Source: Pseudomonas sp. URIL14HWK12:I12 (GTDB lineage Bacteria; Pseudomonadota; Gammaproteobacteria; Pseudomonadales; Pseudomonadaceae). From it: a stretch of 64,000 nt of DNA. A model generated the notes under the pieces. It was not told the origin of the DNA and ran no database searches. It saw only the letters and a list, made by a program, of their open reading frames with translations. The position numbers were made by a program, and so were the translations under genes. The stretch is taken from NCBI RefSeq assembly GCF_003097135.1, contig NZ_QEQL01000001.1:310001-374000 (forward strand), written 5' to 3'. Below, piece by piece: positions 1 to 9,023 of the stretch (its first letter is position 1; each line of letters begins with the position of its first letter).

Positions 1-368
1 AATGGGGCGAGTACATCAAGCGGGCCAAGGCCGGTGAGCACGACGTTCTGACCTACGGCTGGACCGGCGATAACGGCGACCCCGACAACTGGTTAGGCGT
101 GCTCTACAGCTGTGCTGCGGTAGGTGGCAGCAACTACGCGCGCTGGTGCGACAAAGCCTACGATGCGCTGATCGAGAAAGCCAAGCTCAGCGCCGACCGT
201 AATGAGCGCACCCGGCTCTATGAACAAGCGCAGCAGATCATCCGTGAGCAGATGCCGGTCAGCCCAATGGCGCACTCGGTGGTGTCGCAACCGATGCGCA
301 AGAATGTCGAAGGGTTCATGATCAATCCATTCGGCGTCACCGGCTTCTATGGGGTGAGCCTTAAATAG
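1..368 (+). CDS. Dipeptide/oligopeptide ABC transporter periplasmic binding protein, C-terminal fragment
   Basis: Partial gene entering from the left edge; the open frame starts at base 3 and ends with TAG at 366-368, giving about 121 residues. The fragment carries GDNGDPDNW early on, the segment typical of the DppA/OppA-type (solute-binding family 5) proteins, and then a conserved C-terminal lobe with YDALIEKA. Such proteins bind peptides in the periplasm and deliver them to a DppBCDF-type importer, whose genes would lie outside the window. A strong stem-loop follows directly after the stop. DppA is the closest family I recognise, but the exact peptide or other ligand cannot be read from this piece. 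Confidence 0.8.
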   Translation, partial: WGEYIKRAKAGEHDVLTYGWTGDNGDPDNWLGVLYSCAAVGGSNYARWCDKAYDALIEKAKLSADRNERTRLYEQAQQIIREQMPVSPMAHSVVSQPMRKNVEGFMINPFGVTGFYGVSLK

Positions 369-373
369 TGCCC

Positions 374-408
374 ACCCAACCAGGCGCCTTGGGGCGCCCT
401 GGTTGGGT
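374..408. terminator. Stem-loop terminator between convergent genes
   Basis: An inverted repeat begins six bases after the stop at 368. The left arm is 374-388 and the right arm 393-408, with one bulged base and a TTGG loop. It sits between the binding protein on the plus strand and the aldo/keto reductase ending at 412 on the minus strand, so it probably ends transcription from both sides. There is no long T-run. Confidence 0.7.
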
Positions 409-411
409 ATT

Positions 412-1407
412 TCAGGAAAAACCCGTCACCGGATGGGGCACGTAAGGCGCCTCCAGGCGCTCGACCTCTTGCTCACTGAGCACCACTTCCAGCGCCGCGA
501 TGGCATCGCTGAGCTGAGCGGGTTTCGAGGCGCCCACGATCGGTGCCGACACCCCTTGCTTGCCCAATACCCACGCCAGTGCCACCTGTGCCATAGGCAG
601 GCCCCTTTCATGGGCTATCTGCTCGACCACATCGATCACACGCCCGTCCTCGGCCTCCGTGCCCTTATAGAAAGACTGCCCTGAGATATCGGTTTTCGTG
701 CGTTGTGTCTGCTGGCCCTTGGGCCGGGTCAGCCGCCCCCGTGCCATCGGAGACCATGGCATCAGCCCGACGCCTTGATCGCGGCACAGCGGGATCATTT
801 CGCGCTCTTCTTCGCGGTAGAGCAGGTTGAGGTAATTCTGCATCGAGACGAATCGGCTCCAGCCGTTCAACTGCGCGACGTGCTGCGCCTTGGCGAACTG
901 CCAGGCATGCATCGACGATGCGCCAATGTAGCGCGCCTTGCCAGCCCTCACCACATCGTGCAGCGCCTCCATGGTTTCTTCGATAGGCGTGTGATAGTCC
1001 CAGCGGTGAATCTGGTAAAGGTCGACGTAATCGGTGCCCAGGCGCGTCAGGCTGGCATCGATATTGGCCATGATGGCTTTGCGCGACAGGCCTTTTTCGT
1101 TGGGCTGGGTCGAGCCTTCCCACATGTTGGCCGGGTAGAAGACCTTGGTGGCAATGACGATTTCCTCGCGCCGGGCAAACTCCTTGAGCAGCTTGCCCAC
1201 GATGGTTTCCGAGGTGCCGGCCGAGTAGCTGTTGGCGGTGTCGAAGAAGTTGATGCCTTGCTCCACCGCGTGCCTGATGATGGGGCGGCTTTCAGCTTCG
1301 CCCAAGGTCCAGGGGTGAGTACCGGCATCGGGCTCGCCAAAGGTCATGCAGCCCAGGCACAAGGGGGAAATGTCCAGGCCGGTGGAGCCTAGCTTGACGT
1401 AATTCAT
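412..1407 (-). CDS. Aldo/keto reductase (YajO/Tas-like)
   Basis: A 331-residue NADP-dependent aldo/keto reductase. The catalytic tetrad is visible: Asp56 and Tyr61 in FFDTANSYS, Lys88 in ATKVF and His134 in QIHRWD. The C-terminal VGASKPAQL segment matches the cofactor-binding part of the family. I chose the ATG at 1407 because GAGGAA lies 6 bases upstream and the family consensus starts at [10 protein letters not shown]; the frame stays open for 46 more codons, but that extension has no family similarity and would overlap the next gene upstream. The physiological substrate, a carbonyl compound, is unknown. It lies 94 bp downstream of the hydroxyacid dehydrogenase on the same strand and may be co-transcribed with it. 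Confidence 0.85.
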   Translation of the reverse strand: MNYVKLGSTGLDISPLCLGCMTFGEPDAGTHPWTLGEAESRPIIRHAVEQGINFFDTANSYSAGTSETIVGKLLKEFARREEIVIATKVFYPANMWEGSTQPNEKGLSRKAIMANIDASLTRLGTDYVDLYQIHRWDYHTPIEETMEALHDVVRAGKARYIGASSMHAWQFAKAQHVAQLNGWSRFVSMQNYLNLLYREEEREMIPLCRDQGVGLMPWSPMARGRLTRPKGQQTQRTKTDISGQSFYKGTEAEDGRVIDVVEQIAHERGLPMAQVALAWVLGKQGVSAPIVGASKPAQLSDAIAALEVVLSEQEVERLEAPYVPHPVTGFS

Positions 1408-1501
1408 GGCGTGTTCCTCATCGATCCGGAGCGGTTGGGGGTTGGACAGCGGCACAGGCCTCATGCTCATCCCGATGGGGCAGGCCTTGATCGCGGCAAG
1501 C

Positions 1502-2428
1502 TCAATACCCGGCGTTGCGATCAGCCACACCCAGCATCGGCTCACCTGCCAAGTGCCGGCGCAGGTTGGCCAGCAGCAGGGCGAAGGCGTCTTCAGGCGC
1601 GGTCATCGCACCGATGTGCGGCGTCAGCCAGATTCGCTCATCTTCCCAGAACGGATGCTCGGGCGGAGCTGGCTCTTGGCCGAGCACGTCCAGCACGGCG
1701 TGTTGCAGCTGGCCGCTGTCCAGCGCCCTGAGCAGGGCGGGCTCGTCGAGGTGGCCGCCACGCCCCAGGTTGACCAGGCAGGCGCCGCGAGGCAGGGCAG
1801 CGAACAGCTCATCGCTGAGCATGCCGCGTGTGGCCTCGGTCAATGGCAACAGGCAGACCAGAATGTCGCATTGGCCGAGAAAGGCCGCTAGCTGCTGCGC
1901 GCCTGCGTAACAACGCACGCCATTGAGCTGCCGGGTGCTTCGGGCCCAGCCCAGCAACTCGAACCCGAATGGCCTCAGGCGCAGTGCTGCGGCCTGGCCC
2001 ATCTGCCCAAGCCCCATCAAACCTACCCGCCGCTGCCGCGCGGGGCGTGCGGGCTCCGGCAGCCACTGCCGGCCCCGTTGCTGGCGCAGGTACTGCGGCA
2101 ACTGGCGGTGCAGGCACAGCACCGCCATGCACAGGTATTGGGCCACTGCCTCGGCAATGTTCGGGTCGAGCATGCGCACCAGTTGCACCTGGGCGGGCAG
2201 GGCGGCCAAGGGCAGTTGGTCGACCCCGGCAGAGGTGGCGAACAGCACCTGAAGGTTGGGCAAGGCGCGGATGAGCTCCGGGGTCGTTACCCAGGCCAGC
2301 AGCCAGCGCACGTCCTCTGGCGGGCCAATGTCCGGCCAGCGGCGTACCGGAATGTCCGGGGCATGCTCGGCGAACAAGGCCATCCAACGCGCACCGCGCT
2401 CGCCCTCGACATGAACCAGCAGCGTCAT
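1502..2428 (-). CDS. ghrA: D-2-hydroxyacid dehydrogenase, glyoxylate/hydroxypyruvate reductase A-like
   Basis: A 308-residue NAD(P)-dependent 2-hydroxyacid dehydrogenase. Visible features are the Rossmann motif GLGQMGQAAALRL, the catalytic Arg in NLGRGGHLDE, the Glu-containing DVLGQEP segment and the catalytic His in LTPHIGAMT near the C terminus. Overall order and length fit GhrA, which reduces glyoxylate and hydroxypyruvate in the cytosol. Its ATG overlaps the stop of the DmlA-like gene by 4 bp (ATGA), so the two are almost certainly translated from one message. With a tartrate/malate-type dehydrogenase next to it, reduction or oxidation of a small hydroxy or oxo acid such as hydroxypyruvate or oxaloglycolate is plausible. 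The symbol is by similarity. Confidence 0.8.
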   Translation of the reverse strand: MTLLVHVEGERGARWMALFAEHAPDIPVRRWPDIGPPEDVRWLLAWVTTPELIRALPNLQVLFATSAGVDQLPLAALPAQVQLVRMLDPNIAEAVAQYLCMAVLCLHRQLPQYLRQQRGRQWLPEPARPARQRRVGLMGLGQMGQAAALRLRPFGFELLGWARSTRQLNGVRCYAGAQQLAAFLGQCDILVCLLPLTEATRGMLSDELFAALPRGACLVNLGRGGHLDEPALLRALDSGQLQHAVLDVLGQEPAPPEHPFWEDERIWLTPHIGAMTAPEDAFALLLANLRRHLAGEPMLGVADRNAGY

Positions 2429-3501
2429 TGCAAGGCCTGGGCAATCGCGGCCCCTAACGCCTCGGTGGTGCCGGTGCCGCCGATGTCACGGGTCAGCGGC
2501 GCTTGCTCCGGGCCTTGGGCGAGCACCGCTTCGATCGCGCGCAGCACCTCGGCCCCGGCTTCAGGGTGGCCCAGATGGTCCAGCATCATCGCCCCACACC
2601 AGATCTGCCCGATGGGGTTGGCGATGCCGCGGCCGGCGATGTCTGGCGCCGAGCCGTGCACCGGCTCGAACAAGCTGGGGAAGGTGCGCTCGGGGTTGAT
2701 GTTCGCCGAAGGGGCGATGCCGATGGTGCCGGTGCAGGCCGGCCCGAGGTCGGAGAGGATATCGCCGAACAGGTTGCTCGCCACGACCACGTCGAACCAG
2801 TCCGGGTGCAGCACGAAGTTCGCCGTGAGGATATCGATGTGGTACTTGTCGACCTTCACCTCGGGATACTGGCCGTGCATGGCGGCCACGCGCTCATCCC
2901 AATAGGGCATGGTGATTGCGATGCCGTTGGATTTGGTCGCCGAGGTCAGGTGCTTTTTCGGCCGGCTCTGAGCCAGCTCGTAGGCGAACTTCAGGATGCG
3001 GTCCACGCCCACGCGGGTCATCACCGTTTCCTGGATCACCACCTCACGCTCGGTGCCTGGGAACATGCGCCCACCGACGCTTGAGTATTCGCCCTCGGTG
3101 TTTTCCCGCACCACCCAGAAGTCGATATCCCCGGGTTTGCGCCCGGCCAACGGCGCCTTGACCCCGGGCATGAGCCGGCAGGGGCGCAGGTTCACATACT
3201 GGTCGAAGGCCCGGCGAAATTGCAGCAGCGACTCCCAGAGTGATACATGGTCCGGCACTACCTCTGGCCAGCCCACTGCGCCGAAGAAGATCGCGTCGTA
3301 GCCCTTGAGGGTGTCGAACCAGTCATCCGGCATCATCTTGCCGTGTGCCAGCCAGTAATCGGCGCTGGCGAAATCGAACCAGTCCCACTGCAGCTGCACC
3401 CCATGCTTGCGGGCAGCCGCTTCGATCACTCGCACACCCTCGGGCATCACTTCTTTGCCGATGCCGTCTCCCGGAATCACGGCGATCTTGTACTGGTTCA
3501 T
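2425..3501 (-). CDS. dmlA: Tartrate / D-malate dehydrogenase (isocitrate-isopropylmalate dehydrogenase family)
   Basis: A 358-residue decarboxylating beta-hydroxyacid dehydrogenase. It opens with IAVIPGDGIGKEV, carries the substrate-binding LRPCRLMPG and VRENTEGEYSS segments, and has the metal-binding NLFGDILSDLG Asp residues and a C-terminal FEPVHGSAPDIAG cofactor loop. The FWVVRENTEGEYS pattern is that of tartrate dehydrogenase/D-malate dehydrogenase (TtuC/DmlA), not LeuB. The ATG at 3501 is preferred; an upstream extension of 14 codons has no family similarity. A divergent LysR gene begins about 100 bp away, the classical dmlR-dmlA arrangement. The product would be cytosolic and convert D-malate to pyruvate, or tartrate to oxaloglycolate or glycerate. 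Which of these is preferred cannot be told from sequence. Confidence 0.87.
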   Translation of the reverse strand: MNQYKIAVIPGDGIGKEVMPEGVRVIEAAARKHGVQLQWDWFDFASADYWLAHGKMMPDDWFDTLKGYDAIFFGAVGWPEVVPDHVSLWESLLQFRRAFDQYVNLRPCRLMPGVKAPLAGRKPGDIDFWVVRENTEGEYSSVGGRMFPGTEREVVIQETVMTRVGVDRILKFAYELAQSRPKKHLTSATKSNGIAITMPYWDERVAAMHGQYPEVKVDKYHIDILTANFVLHPDWFDVVVASNLFGDILSDLGPACTGTIGIAPSANINPERTFPSLFEPVHGSAPDIAGRGIANPIGQIWCGAMMLDHLGHPEAGAEVLRAIEAVLAQGPEQAPLTRDIGGTGTTEALGAAIAQALQ

Positions 3502-3553
3502 GGCGGCTCCGCTTGAGTGATTGGAGCTTGAGTATAGGTACAACTTCCGTATT

Positions 3554-3584
3554 CAATAATGGGCCTGCTGGTTAACCCATTGTT
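3554..3584. promoter_or_regulatory. Candidate LysR operator between dmlA and its regulator
   Basis: An imperfect inverted repeat, AATAATGGG (3555-3563) and CCCATTGTT (3576-3584), lies between the two divergent genes with a 12-base spacer and one mismatch. Its position, 19 bp before the regulator start and about 53 bp before the dmlA-like start, suits a LysR-type binding site controlling both genes. This is inferred from symmetry and position only. Confidence 0.45.
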
Positions 3585-3602
3585 AGATTCGAGTAAACAA
3601 TC

Positions 3603-4514
3603 GTGAGCGCAATCGATGACCTGAGTTTCTTCCAGCAGGTGGCAACCCACGCCAGCCTGACCGAGGTGGCCCGGCAGTTGGGGCTGTCGCTGCCGGCGGT
3701 TAGCAAGCGCCTGAGCCAGTTGGAGGCACGGCTGGGGGCGCAGCTGGTGCAGCGTACGACCCGCCGGTTGTCACTGACTGCCGAAGGCACGCTGTACCTG
3801 GAGGGCGGGCGGCCGATCCTGCGCCAGCTCGAAGCCCTTGAGAATGCCCTCGACCGTCGCCACGCCGAGCTGCACGGGCGCCTGAGAATCAACGCCACCC
3901 TGGGCTTCGGCCGCCGTCATCTGGCGGCGGTAGTGTCGAGCTTTGCCCGGCTGCACCCGGCACTTGAACTGCAGCTGGAGCTTTCAAGCGAGCCGCTGGG
4001 TTTTGCCGACGACCGCTTCGACCTGGCGGTGTGTATGGGCCCGCCCCCGGACTCGCGCCTGGTAGCCGTACGCTTGCTCGACAACCCCCGCGTGCTCTGC
4101 GCGGCGCCAGCCTACCTAGAGCGCCATCGCGCACCGCAGCAGCCTCAAGACCTGGCCCGGCATAACTGCATCGTGCTGCGCCAGTTTGGCAGTGACTATG
4201 CCCTGTGGCGTTTCGAGCACGGTGGCCAGGCATACACGCACAAGGTGAGCGGCACCTTGGCCAGCAACGATGGCGAAGTGGCAGTGGGCCTTGCGCTGGA
4301 CGGCCACGGCCTGCTGCTGCGCTCACGCTGGGACGTGCACGAGCATCTGCAAAGCGGCCGCCTGGTGGAGGTGATGCCCCAGTACACCCCGCCCCCTGCG
4401 CATATCCACGCCGTTTACCCCCACAGCCGCCATGTGCCACGGCGTATCGGCCTGTTCGTGACGCACCTGAAGACCATGCTGGCCGAGCGCTTGCCGTATG
4501 CCGCCCTGACCTGA
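3603..4514 (+). CDS. dmlR: LysR-family regulator, DmlR-like
   Basis: A 303-residue LysR-type regulator. The N-terminal winged helix-turn-helix reads FFQQVATHASLTEVARQLGLS, followed by SLPAVSKRLSQLE, and the rest is a substrate-binding effector domain. It starts at a GTG; no in-frame ATG gives a better start and the HTH begins at the usual distance. It is divergent from the DmlA-like gene, so I infer that it activates the dmlA-ghrA-like operon in response to a malate- or tartrate-like acid. An inverted repeat lies in the shared promoter, and a hairpin follows the stop at 4528-4544. Confidence 0.8.
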   Translation: MSAIDDLSFFQQVATHASLTEVARQLGLSLPAVSKRLSQLEARLGAQLVQRTTRRLSLTAEGTLYLEGGRPILRQLEALENALDRRHAELHGRLRINATLGFGRRHLAAVVSSFARLHPALELQLELSSEPLGFADDRFDLAVCMGPPPDSRLVAVRLLDNPRVLCAAPAYLERHRAPQQPQDLARHNCIVLRQFGSDYALWRFEHGGQAYTHKVSGTLASNDGEVAVGLALDGHGLLLRSRWDVHEHLQSGRLVEVMPQYTPPPAHIHAVYPHSRHVPRRIGLFVTHLKTMLAERLPYAALT

Positions 4515-4527
4515 AGTTGGGTAGCGC

Positions 4528-4544
4528 GCTGCACGCCGTGCAGC
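4528..4544 (+). terminator. Short stem-loop after the DmlR-like gene
   Basis: A perfect 7-bp stem (GCTGCAC/GTGCAGC) with a 3-base loop begins 13 bases after the LysR stop. There is no T-run, so terminator function is a moderate guess. Confidence 0.4.
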
Positions 4545-4771
4545 CGGGCGCGCGCCCTGGATGCAAGCAAATCCGAGCCGAGCCTGATCAAGCGGTGCAC
4601 CACCGAGGCAATGCCCAGGCAATACCTTGAGGTTATGCCAGCTCTGACTATTGGTGTGTTGTGCAGCGCAGCAGCGCTCGGTTAACGTCCAGCAACGACC
4701 GGGCCGCCTCGAAGAAGAGCCCGGGCGGCAAGGCCCTGACAAACCTGCCATAACTCAGAGGATGGTGTGCC

Positions 4772-5809
4772 ATGAAACGCTTGCCCCGCGCCGCAGTGCT
4801 CATGTTGTCGTGTCTTTCCACCGCCGTAGTGCCTGCTGCCTACGCCGGGCAGATCACCTTCGTCTCCCAAGGGGGCAGCTATCAGCAGGCCCAGACCCAG
4901 GCTATCCTCGACCCCGCCGCCAAACGCCTGGGCATCACCATCGCCCAGGACAGCGCTCCCGACGCCTGGCCCATCGTCAAGGCCCAGGCCGAAGCGGGCA
5001 AAACCGTATGGGACGTGATCGACACGCCAACATCCAACTGCATCCGGGGTGGCCGCGAAGGGCTGATCGAGCCACTGGACATGAGCAAGCTCCCTAACGC
5101 ACAGTCGATTCCCGAGCAGTACCGCACACAGTGGTCGGTGCCTTATGAGTTCTATTCCTCGGTGCTGGCCTACAACACCAAGACCCTGAAAAAAGTGCCA
5201 CAGAGCTGGGCTGACTTCTGGAACGTCAAAGACTTCCCCGGCTCACGTGCCCTGCGTAACGACCCGATGGGTACCCTGGAAGCAGCACTGCTTTCGGACG
5301 GGGTGCCTCCTGACAAGCTCTACCCGCTGGACGTAGACCGCGCCTACAAACGCCTTGAGCAGATCAAGCCCAACATCAGCGTGTGGTGGACCTCAGGCGG
5401 GCAATCAGCGCAGCTGCTGGCCGACGGCGAGGTCGACATGCTGATGATGTGGAACGGCCGGGTAAGCGCCGTGCAGAAGGAAAACCCTGACGTTGCCTTC
5501 ACTTACAACCAGGGCATCTTGCAGAACACCCAACTGTGCATCGTCAAGAACGCGCCAAACATGGCCGACGCCCTGCGCTTCGTCAACGAAGCGATGGCGC
5601 CGGACCTGCAAGCCAACTTGCCCAAGTACATCGATTACGGGCCAGGCAACCCGGCGGCCTTCAGCACCGGCAGCATCAGCGCCGAGCGCGCCAAGGAACT
5701 GCCCAGCTCACCGGAAAACGCTGCACGCCAGGCCCTGCTGTCGGAACAATGGTGGGCGTCGCCGGCCGGTATCGCAGCCAAGGACCGCTGGCTGAAGTTC
5801 GTGCAGTGA
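4772..5809 (+). CDS. PotD-like ABC transporter periplasmic binding protein (copy 1)
   Basis: A 345-residue solute-binding protein of the spermidine/putrescine (PotD/family 1) type. A signal peptide is clear: MKRLPR, a hydrophobic stretch, and an AYA-G cleavage site around residue 25. The mature part begins QITFVSQGGSYQQAQ and includes WWTSGGQSAQLLADGEVDM. These same segments occur in the second binding protein at 19835-20884. It lies directly upstream of a GMC oxidoreductase (10 bp gap), so it may be expressed with that enzyme. No permease or ATPase genes adjoin it; I infer it shares the PotABC-like transporter encoded at 15445-19806. The ligand is unknown, possibly a polyamine, amino alcohol or related amine. 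Confidence 0.82.
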   Translation: MKRLPRAAVLMLSCLSTAVVPAAYAGQITFVSQGGSYQQAQTQAILDPAAKRLGITIAQDSAPDAWPIVKAQAEAGKTVWDVIDTPTSNCIRGGREGLIEPLDMSKLPNAQSIPEQYRTQWSVPYEFYSSVLAYNTKTLKKVPQSWADFWNVKDFPGSRALRNDPMGTLEAALLSDGVPPDKLYPLDVDRAYKRLEQIKPNISVWWTSGGQSAQLLADGEVDMLMMWNGRVSAVQKENPDVAFTYNQGILQNTQLCIVKNAPNMADALRFVNEAMAPDLQANLPKYIDYGPGNPAAFSTGSISAERAKELPSSPENAARQALLSEQWWASPAGIAAKDRWLKFVQ

Positions 5810-5819
5810 GAAAACGCCG

Positions 5820-7511
5820 ATGATCGACTACCTGATCCTCGGTGGCGGCTCGGCCGGCTGCGTGCTCGCCGCGCGCCTGAGTGAACAAGCCGGCAAACGC
5901 GTATGCCTGGTCGAGGCCGGGCGCGACATCAGCGCCGCGACCATGCCGGCCGAGGTGCGCAGCCGCTACCCCGGCCGCGCCTACCTGGACCCACGCAACC
6001 TCTGGCAGCGCCTGGTCGCCACCTACGGCGCCAGCCTGCAGAAACCGCGCCGCTACGAGCAGGCGCGCCTGCTCGGCGGCGGCTCGGCGATCAACGCCTT
6101 GATGACCAACCGCGGCGCCCCGGCCGACTACGACGAATGGGAGCGCCTGGGCGCCGTTGGCTGGAACTGGCAGGCGTGCCTGCCGTACTTCATCAAGCTT
6201 GAGCACGACACTGACCTTGCCGGCCCTTTGCACGGCCGGCAAGGCCCCTTGCGTATCCGCCGCACCCCGCCCGAGCGGCTGTCGCCCTTCGTGCAAGGGG
6301 TGATGGCAGCCTTGGCACGGCGCGGGCACTCGATTCGCGCTGATCAGAACGGCCCCTGGGAAGACGGTGTGTTCGTGGGTGCCATCGGTGTGAGCGAGCA
6401 GGGCGAGCGCATCCCCACGTCGGTGTGCTATCTCACCGACACCGTACGGCAACGCCCTAACCTGGAGGTGCGCACTGGCTGGCAGGCTGACCGAGTGCTG
6501 TTCGACGGTAGCCGCGCCAGGGGTGCCGTGCTGGTCAACGAGCGGGGTGAAACTCAGCAGCTTCAGGGCCGGGAAGTGATCCTGTGCGCCGGGGCCATCC
6601 ATAGCCCTGCCATCCTGATGCGCAGCGGCGTCGGCCCACGTGCAATGCTCGAAGGCTTGGGTATCGAGGTGGTTGCCGCCCGTGAAGGGGTAGGCGCCCG
6701 ATTGATGGAGCACCCCTCGATCGCGGTCAGCACAGTGCTCAGCCGCCGTGGGCGAACTGCCCACCCCGCCGAGCACCACGAACAGGCGGTATGGCGCTAT
6801 TCCTCGGGCTTGCCCGGGATCGGCCCGGGCGACATGCATGGGGCGATTCTGTCGCGCTCGGGTTGGCACTCGGTGGGCTACCGAATGGGCACTGTGTTCT
6901 TCTGGGTGAACAAATCATGCTCACAGGGGCAGGTGCGCCTGGCCTCGGCGAGCCCTCTGGTGGAACCGGAGGTGGACTTCGCCATGCTCAGCGACGAGCG
7001 CGACCTGCAGCGCCTGATGCAAGCGCTGCGCTACGGTGCTCAAGTGCTTCAGGCAGAGGAACTGGCACCGCTGCGAAGCGTGGTGTTCCCGGCCAGTTAT
7101 TCCCCACGCGTGGCCAAGGTGGCGCAACCGGGCCTGATGAACGCGCTGGCGCGTGGTGCGCTCAGCGTGTTGCTGGATATCGCAGGGCCCCTTCGGGGTG
7201 GGTTGGTCCGGCGGGTGATCACTCAAGGGGCCGAGCTGCGCACCTTACTAAGCGACGACAGCGCATTGGCGCAGTTCGTGCGGCGCAATGTCGGTGGCAC
7301 CTGGCACGCCAGCTGTACCTGCGCCATGGGTGCAACCGATGACCCGACAGCCGTCACCGACTCGGCCGGGCGCGTGATCGGCACTCAGGGGCTGCGAGTG
7401 TGCGACGCCTCGCTGATGCCCAGCATTCCATGCGCCAATCTCAACGTGCCGACGATCATGATTGCCGAGCGCATCGCAGCGATGATCGCCGGCACCGATC
7501 AGCCGCGATAG
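5820..7511 (+). CDS. GMC-family FAD oxidoreductase (choline/alcohol dehydrogenase-like)
   Basis: A 563-residue flavoprotein of the glucose-methanol-choline family. It opens with the FAD-binding DYLILGGGSAGCVLAARLS motif, has the RLLGGGSAINALM signature around residues 83-95 and ILCAGAIHSPAIL in the middle. The catalytic His is in GGTWHASCTCAMG and the C-terminal CANLNVPTIMIAERIA closes the FAD site. Family members oxidise primary alcohols to aldehydes, with choline and amino alcohols common. It follows a binding protein by 10 bp and converges on an aldehyde dehydrogenase with a 13-bp overlap of 3' ends, so alcohol to aldehyde to acid oxidation of an imported amino alcohol is a reasonable inference. 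The substrate is not determined. Confidence 0.85.
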   Translation: MIDYLILGGGSAGCVLAARLSEQAGKRVCLVEAGRDISAATMPAEVRSRYPGRAYLDPRNLWQRLVATYGASLQKPRRYEQARLLGGGSAINALMTNRGAPADYDEWERLGAVGWNWQACLPYFIKLEHDTDLAGPLHGRQGPLRIRRTPPERLSPFVQGVMAALARRGHSIRADQNGPWEDGVFVGAIGVSEQGERIPTSVCYLTDTVRQRPNLEVRTGWQADRVLFDGSRARGAVLVNERGETQQLQGREVILCAGAIHSPAILMRSGVGPRAMLEGLGIEVVAAREGVGARLMEHPSIAVSTVLSRRGRTAHPAEHHEQAVWRYSSGLPGIGPGDMHGAILSRSGWHSVGYRMGTVFFWVNKSCSQGQVRLASASPLVEPEVDFAMLSDERDLQRLMQALRYGAQVLQAEELAPLRSVVFPASYSPRVAKVAQPGLMNALARGALSVLLDIAGPLRGGLVRRVITQGAELRTLLSDDSALAQFVRRNVGGTWHASCTCAMGATDDPTAVTDSAGRVIGTQGLRVCDASLMPSIPCANLNVPTIMIAERIAAMIAGTDQPR

Positions 7512-8926
7512 CCGACGATGGCCTTGGTTTCGAGGAAGGCTTCCAGCCCCCACTCTGCGTATTCACGGCCGTTGCCCGACTGCTTGTAGCCGCCGAAGGG
7601 CGCCATGGGGTCCCAGTTGGGGTGGTTGATGTACACACTGCCCACCCTCAACTGTGCGGCCACTTCCCGGGCGCGCTCAAGGCTTGCCGATTGCACGTAG
7701 CCGGCCAGGCCAAAAGGGCTGGCATTGGCGATGCGTACGGCTTGGGCCTCATCCTGGTAAGGCATGATCACCAGCACCGGGCCGAATATTTCTTCCTCGG
7801 CCACCGCCATCCCAGGGGTGACCCCGGCAAATACCGTGGGCTGCACGTAGAACCCTCGATCCAACCCCGCAGGGCGCCCCAGCCCGCCGCATACCAGCTG
7901 CGCACCCGAGGCCAGGCCGCTTTCTATCATCCGCTGGATGTGCTCGAACTGTCGGCGATTGATGACCGGCCCCAGCACAGTGCCCGCCTGCTCAGGCGGC
8001 CCGACACGCTGGTCGAGCGCAGCGCGCCGTGCAATCGCCACCGCCCGTTCGTGGGCGGTAGCCGGCACTAGCATACGGGTGGGGGCATTGCAGGATTGCC
8101 CGCTGTTGCTGAAGCAGGCCTGGACACCTGCCACCACCGCGCGCTCGAGGTCCGCATCGTCGAGCAGGATGTTGGCAGACTTGCCCCCCAGCTCCTGATG
8201 CACGCGCTTGACCGTGGGTGCCGCCAGCCGTGCCACTTCGATGCCGGCGCGGGTTGAGCCGGTAATCGACACCATGTCGACCTCTGGGTGCGCGGCAAGC
8301 GCCGCGCCGGCGCTGGGGCCGTCGCCGTTGATCAGGTTGAACACCCCCGGCGGCACGCCGGCTTCGTGCATCACTTCAGCAAACAGCAAGGCATTGAGCG
8401 GCGCCACTTCGCTGGGCTTGAGCACCAAGGTGCAGCCGGCAGCCAATGCCGGCGCTACCTTGCACACCAGCTGGTTGATCGGCCAGTTCCACGGCGTGAT
8501 CAAGCCCACCACGCCAACGGGTTCCGATACCACCTCGGTGCTGCCCCGCGGCTGGCTGAAGCGAAAGGTCGGCAGCACCTGAAGCAGGGCTTGAAGATGG
8601 CGCACGCCAATCCCGGCCTGCCACTGGTGAGCCAGAGCGCGAGGCGCGCCGACCTCCTGCATGATCAGCTCGCCGAACTCATGCTGGCGGCGCTGAAAGA
8701 TCGCCAGGATGCGCTCGAGCAAGGCAATGCGTTCTGCCAGGGGCGTTCGGGCAAAGCCATCGAAAGCAGCGCGTGCTGCCATTACGGCCCGGGAAACGTC
8801 AGCCTCGTTGGCCAGGGCGATCTCGGCCAACGGCGCTTCGGTGGCTGGGTTGATGACGGGGGCGCGCGCCAGGCTGATGGGCGCGACCCATTGGCCACCG
8901 ATATAGAAGTTCAGGGCGTTGTGCAT
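7499..8926 (-). CDS. Aldehyde dehydrogenase
   Basis: A 475-residue NAD(P)-dependent aldehyde dehydrogenase. Catalytic Glu245 (HQELGGKS) and nucleophile Cys279 (NSGQSCN) are present, with ITPWNWP and GSTRAG of the cofactor site. The ATG at 8926 is preferred because AGGAAC precedes it and the similarity starts there; 17 more codons are open upstream. It is convergent with the GMC oxidoreductase and divergent from a GcvA-type LysR gene 97 bp away, which likely regulates it. It probably oxidises the aldehyde formed by a neighbouring oxidase or dehydrogenase. It is distinct from the GabD-like enzyme further on. Substrate unknown. Confidence 0.85.
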   Translation of the reverse strand: MHNALNFYIGGQWVAPISLARAPVINPATEAPLAEIALANEADVSRAVMAARAAFDGFARTPLAERIALLERILAIFQRRQHEFGELIMQEVGAPRALAHQWQAGIGVRHLQALLQVLPTFRFSQPRGSTEVVSEPVGVVGLITPWNWPINQLVCKVAPALAAGCTLVLKPSEVAPLNALLFAEVMHEAGVPPGVFNLINGDGPSAGAALAAHPEVDMVSITGSTRAGIEVARLAAPTVKRVHQELGGKSANILLDDADLERAVVAGVQACFSNSGQSCNAPTRMLVPATAHERAVAIARRAALDQRVGPPEQAGTVLGPVINRRQFEHIQRMIESGLASGAQLVCGGLGRPAGLDRGFYVQPTVFAGVTPGMAVAEEEIFGPVLVIMPYQDEAQAVRIANASPFGLAGYVQSASLERAREVAAQLRVGSVYINHPNWDPMAPFGGYKQSGNGREYAEWGLEAFLETKAIVGYRG

Positions 8927-9023
8927 CGGGCTGTTCCTGAGCGAGGGCGATGGCTGGCAGGATAGGAGCGCACCCACGTACGCAGCAATTTACTAATAGT
9001 TGTGCCAGGCATAAACTCAGGTC

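Noticed and set aside
5676..6869. A 397-residue open frame on the minus strand opposite the GMC oxidoreductase
   Set aside because: It overlaps a clear flavoprotein and the translation shows no recognisable motif, only GC-biased residues.
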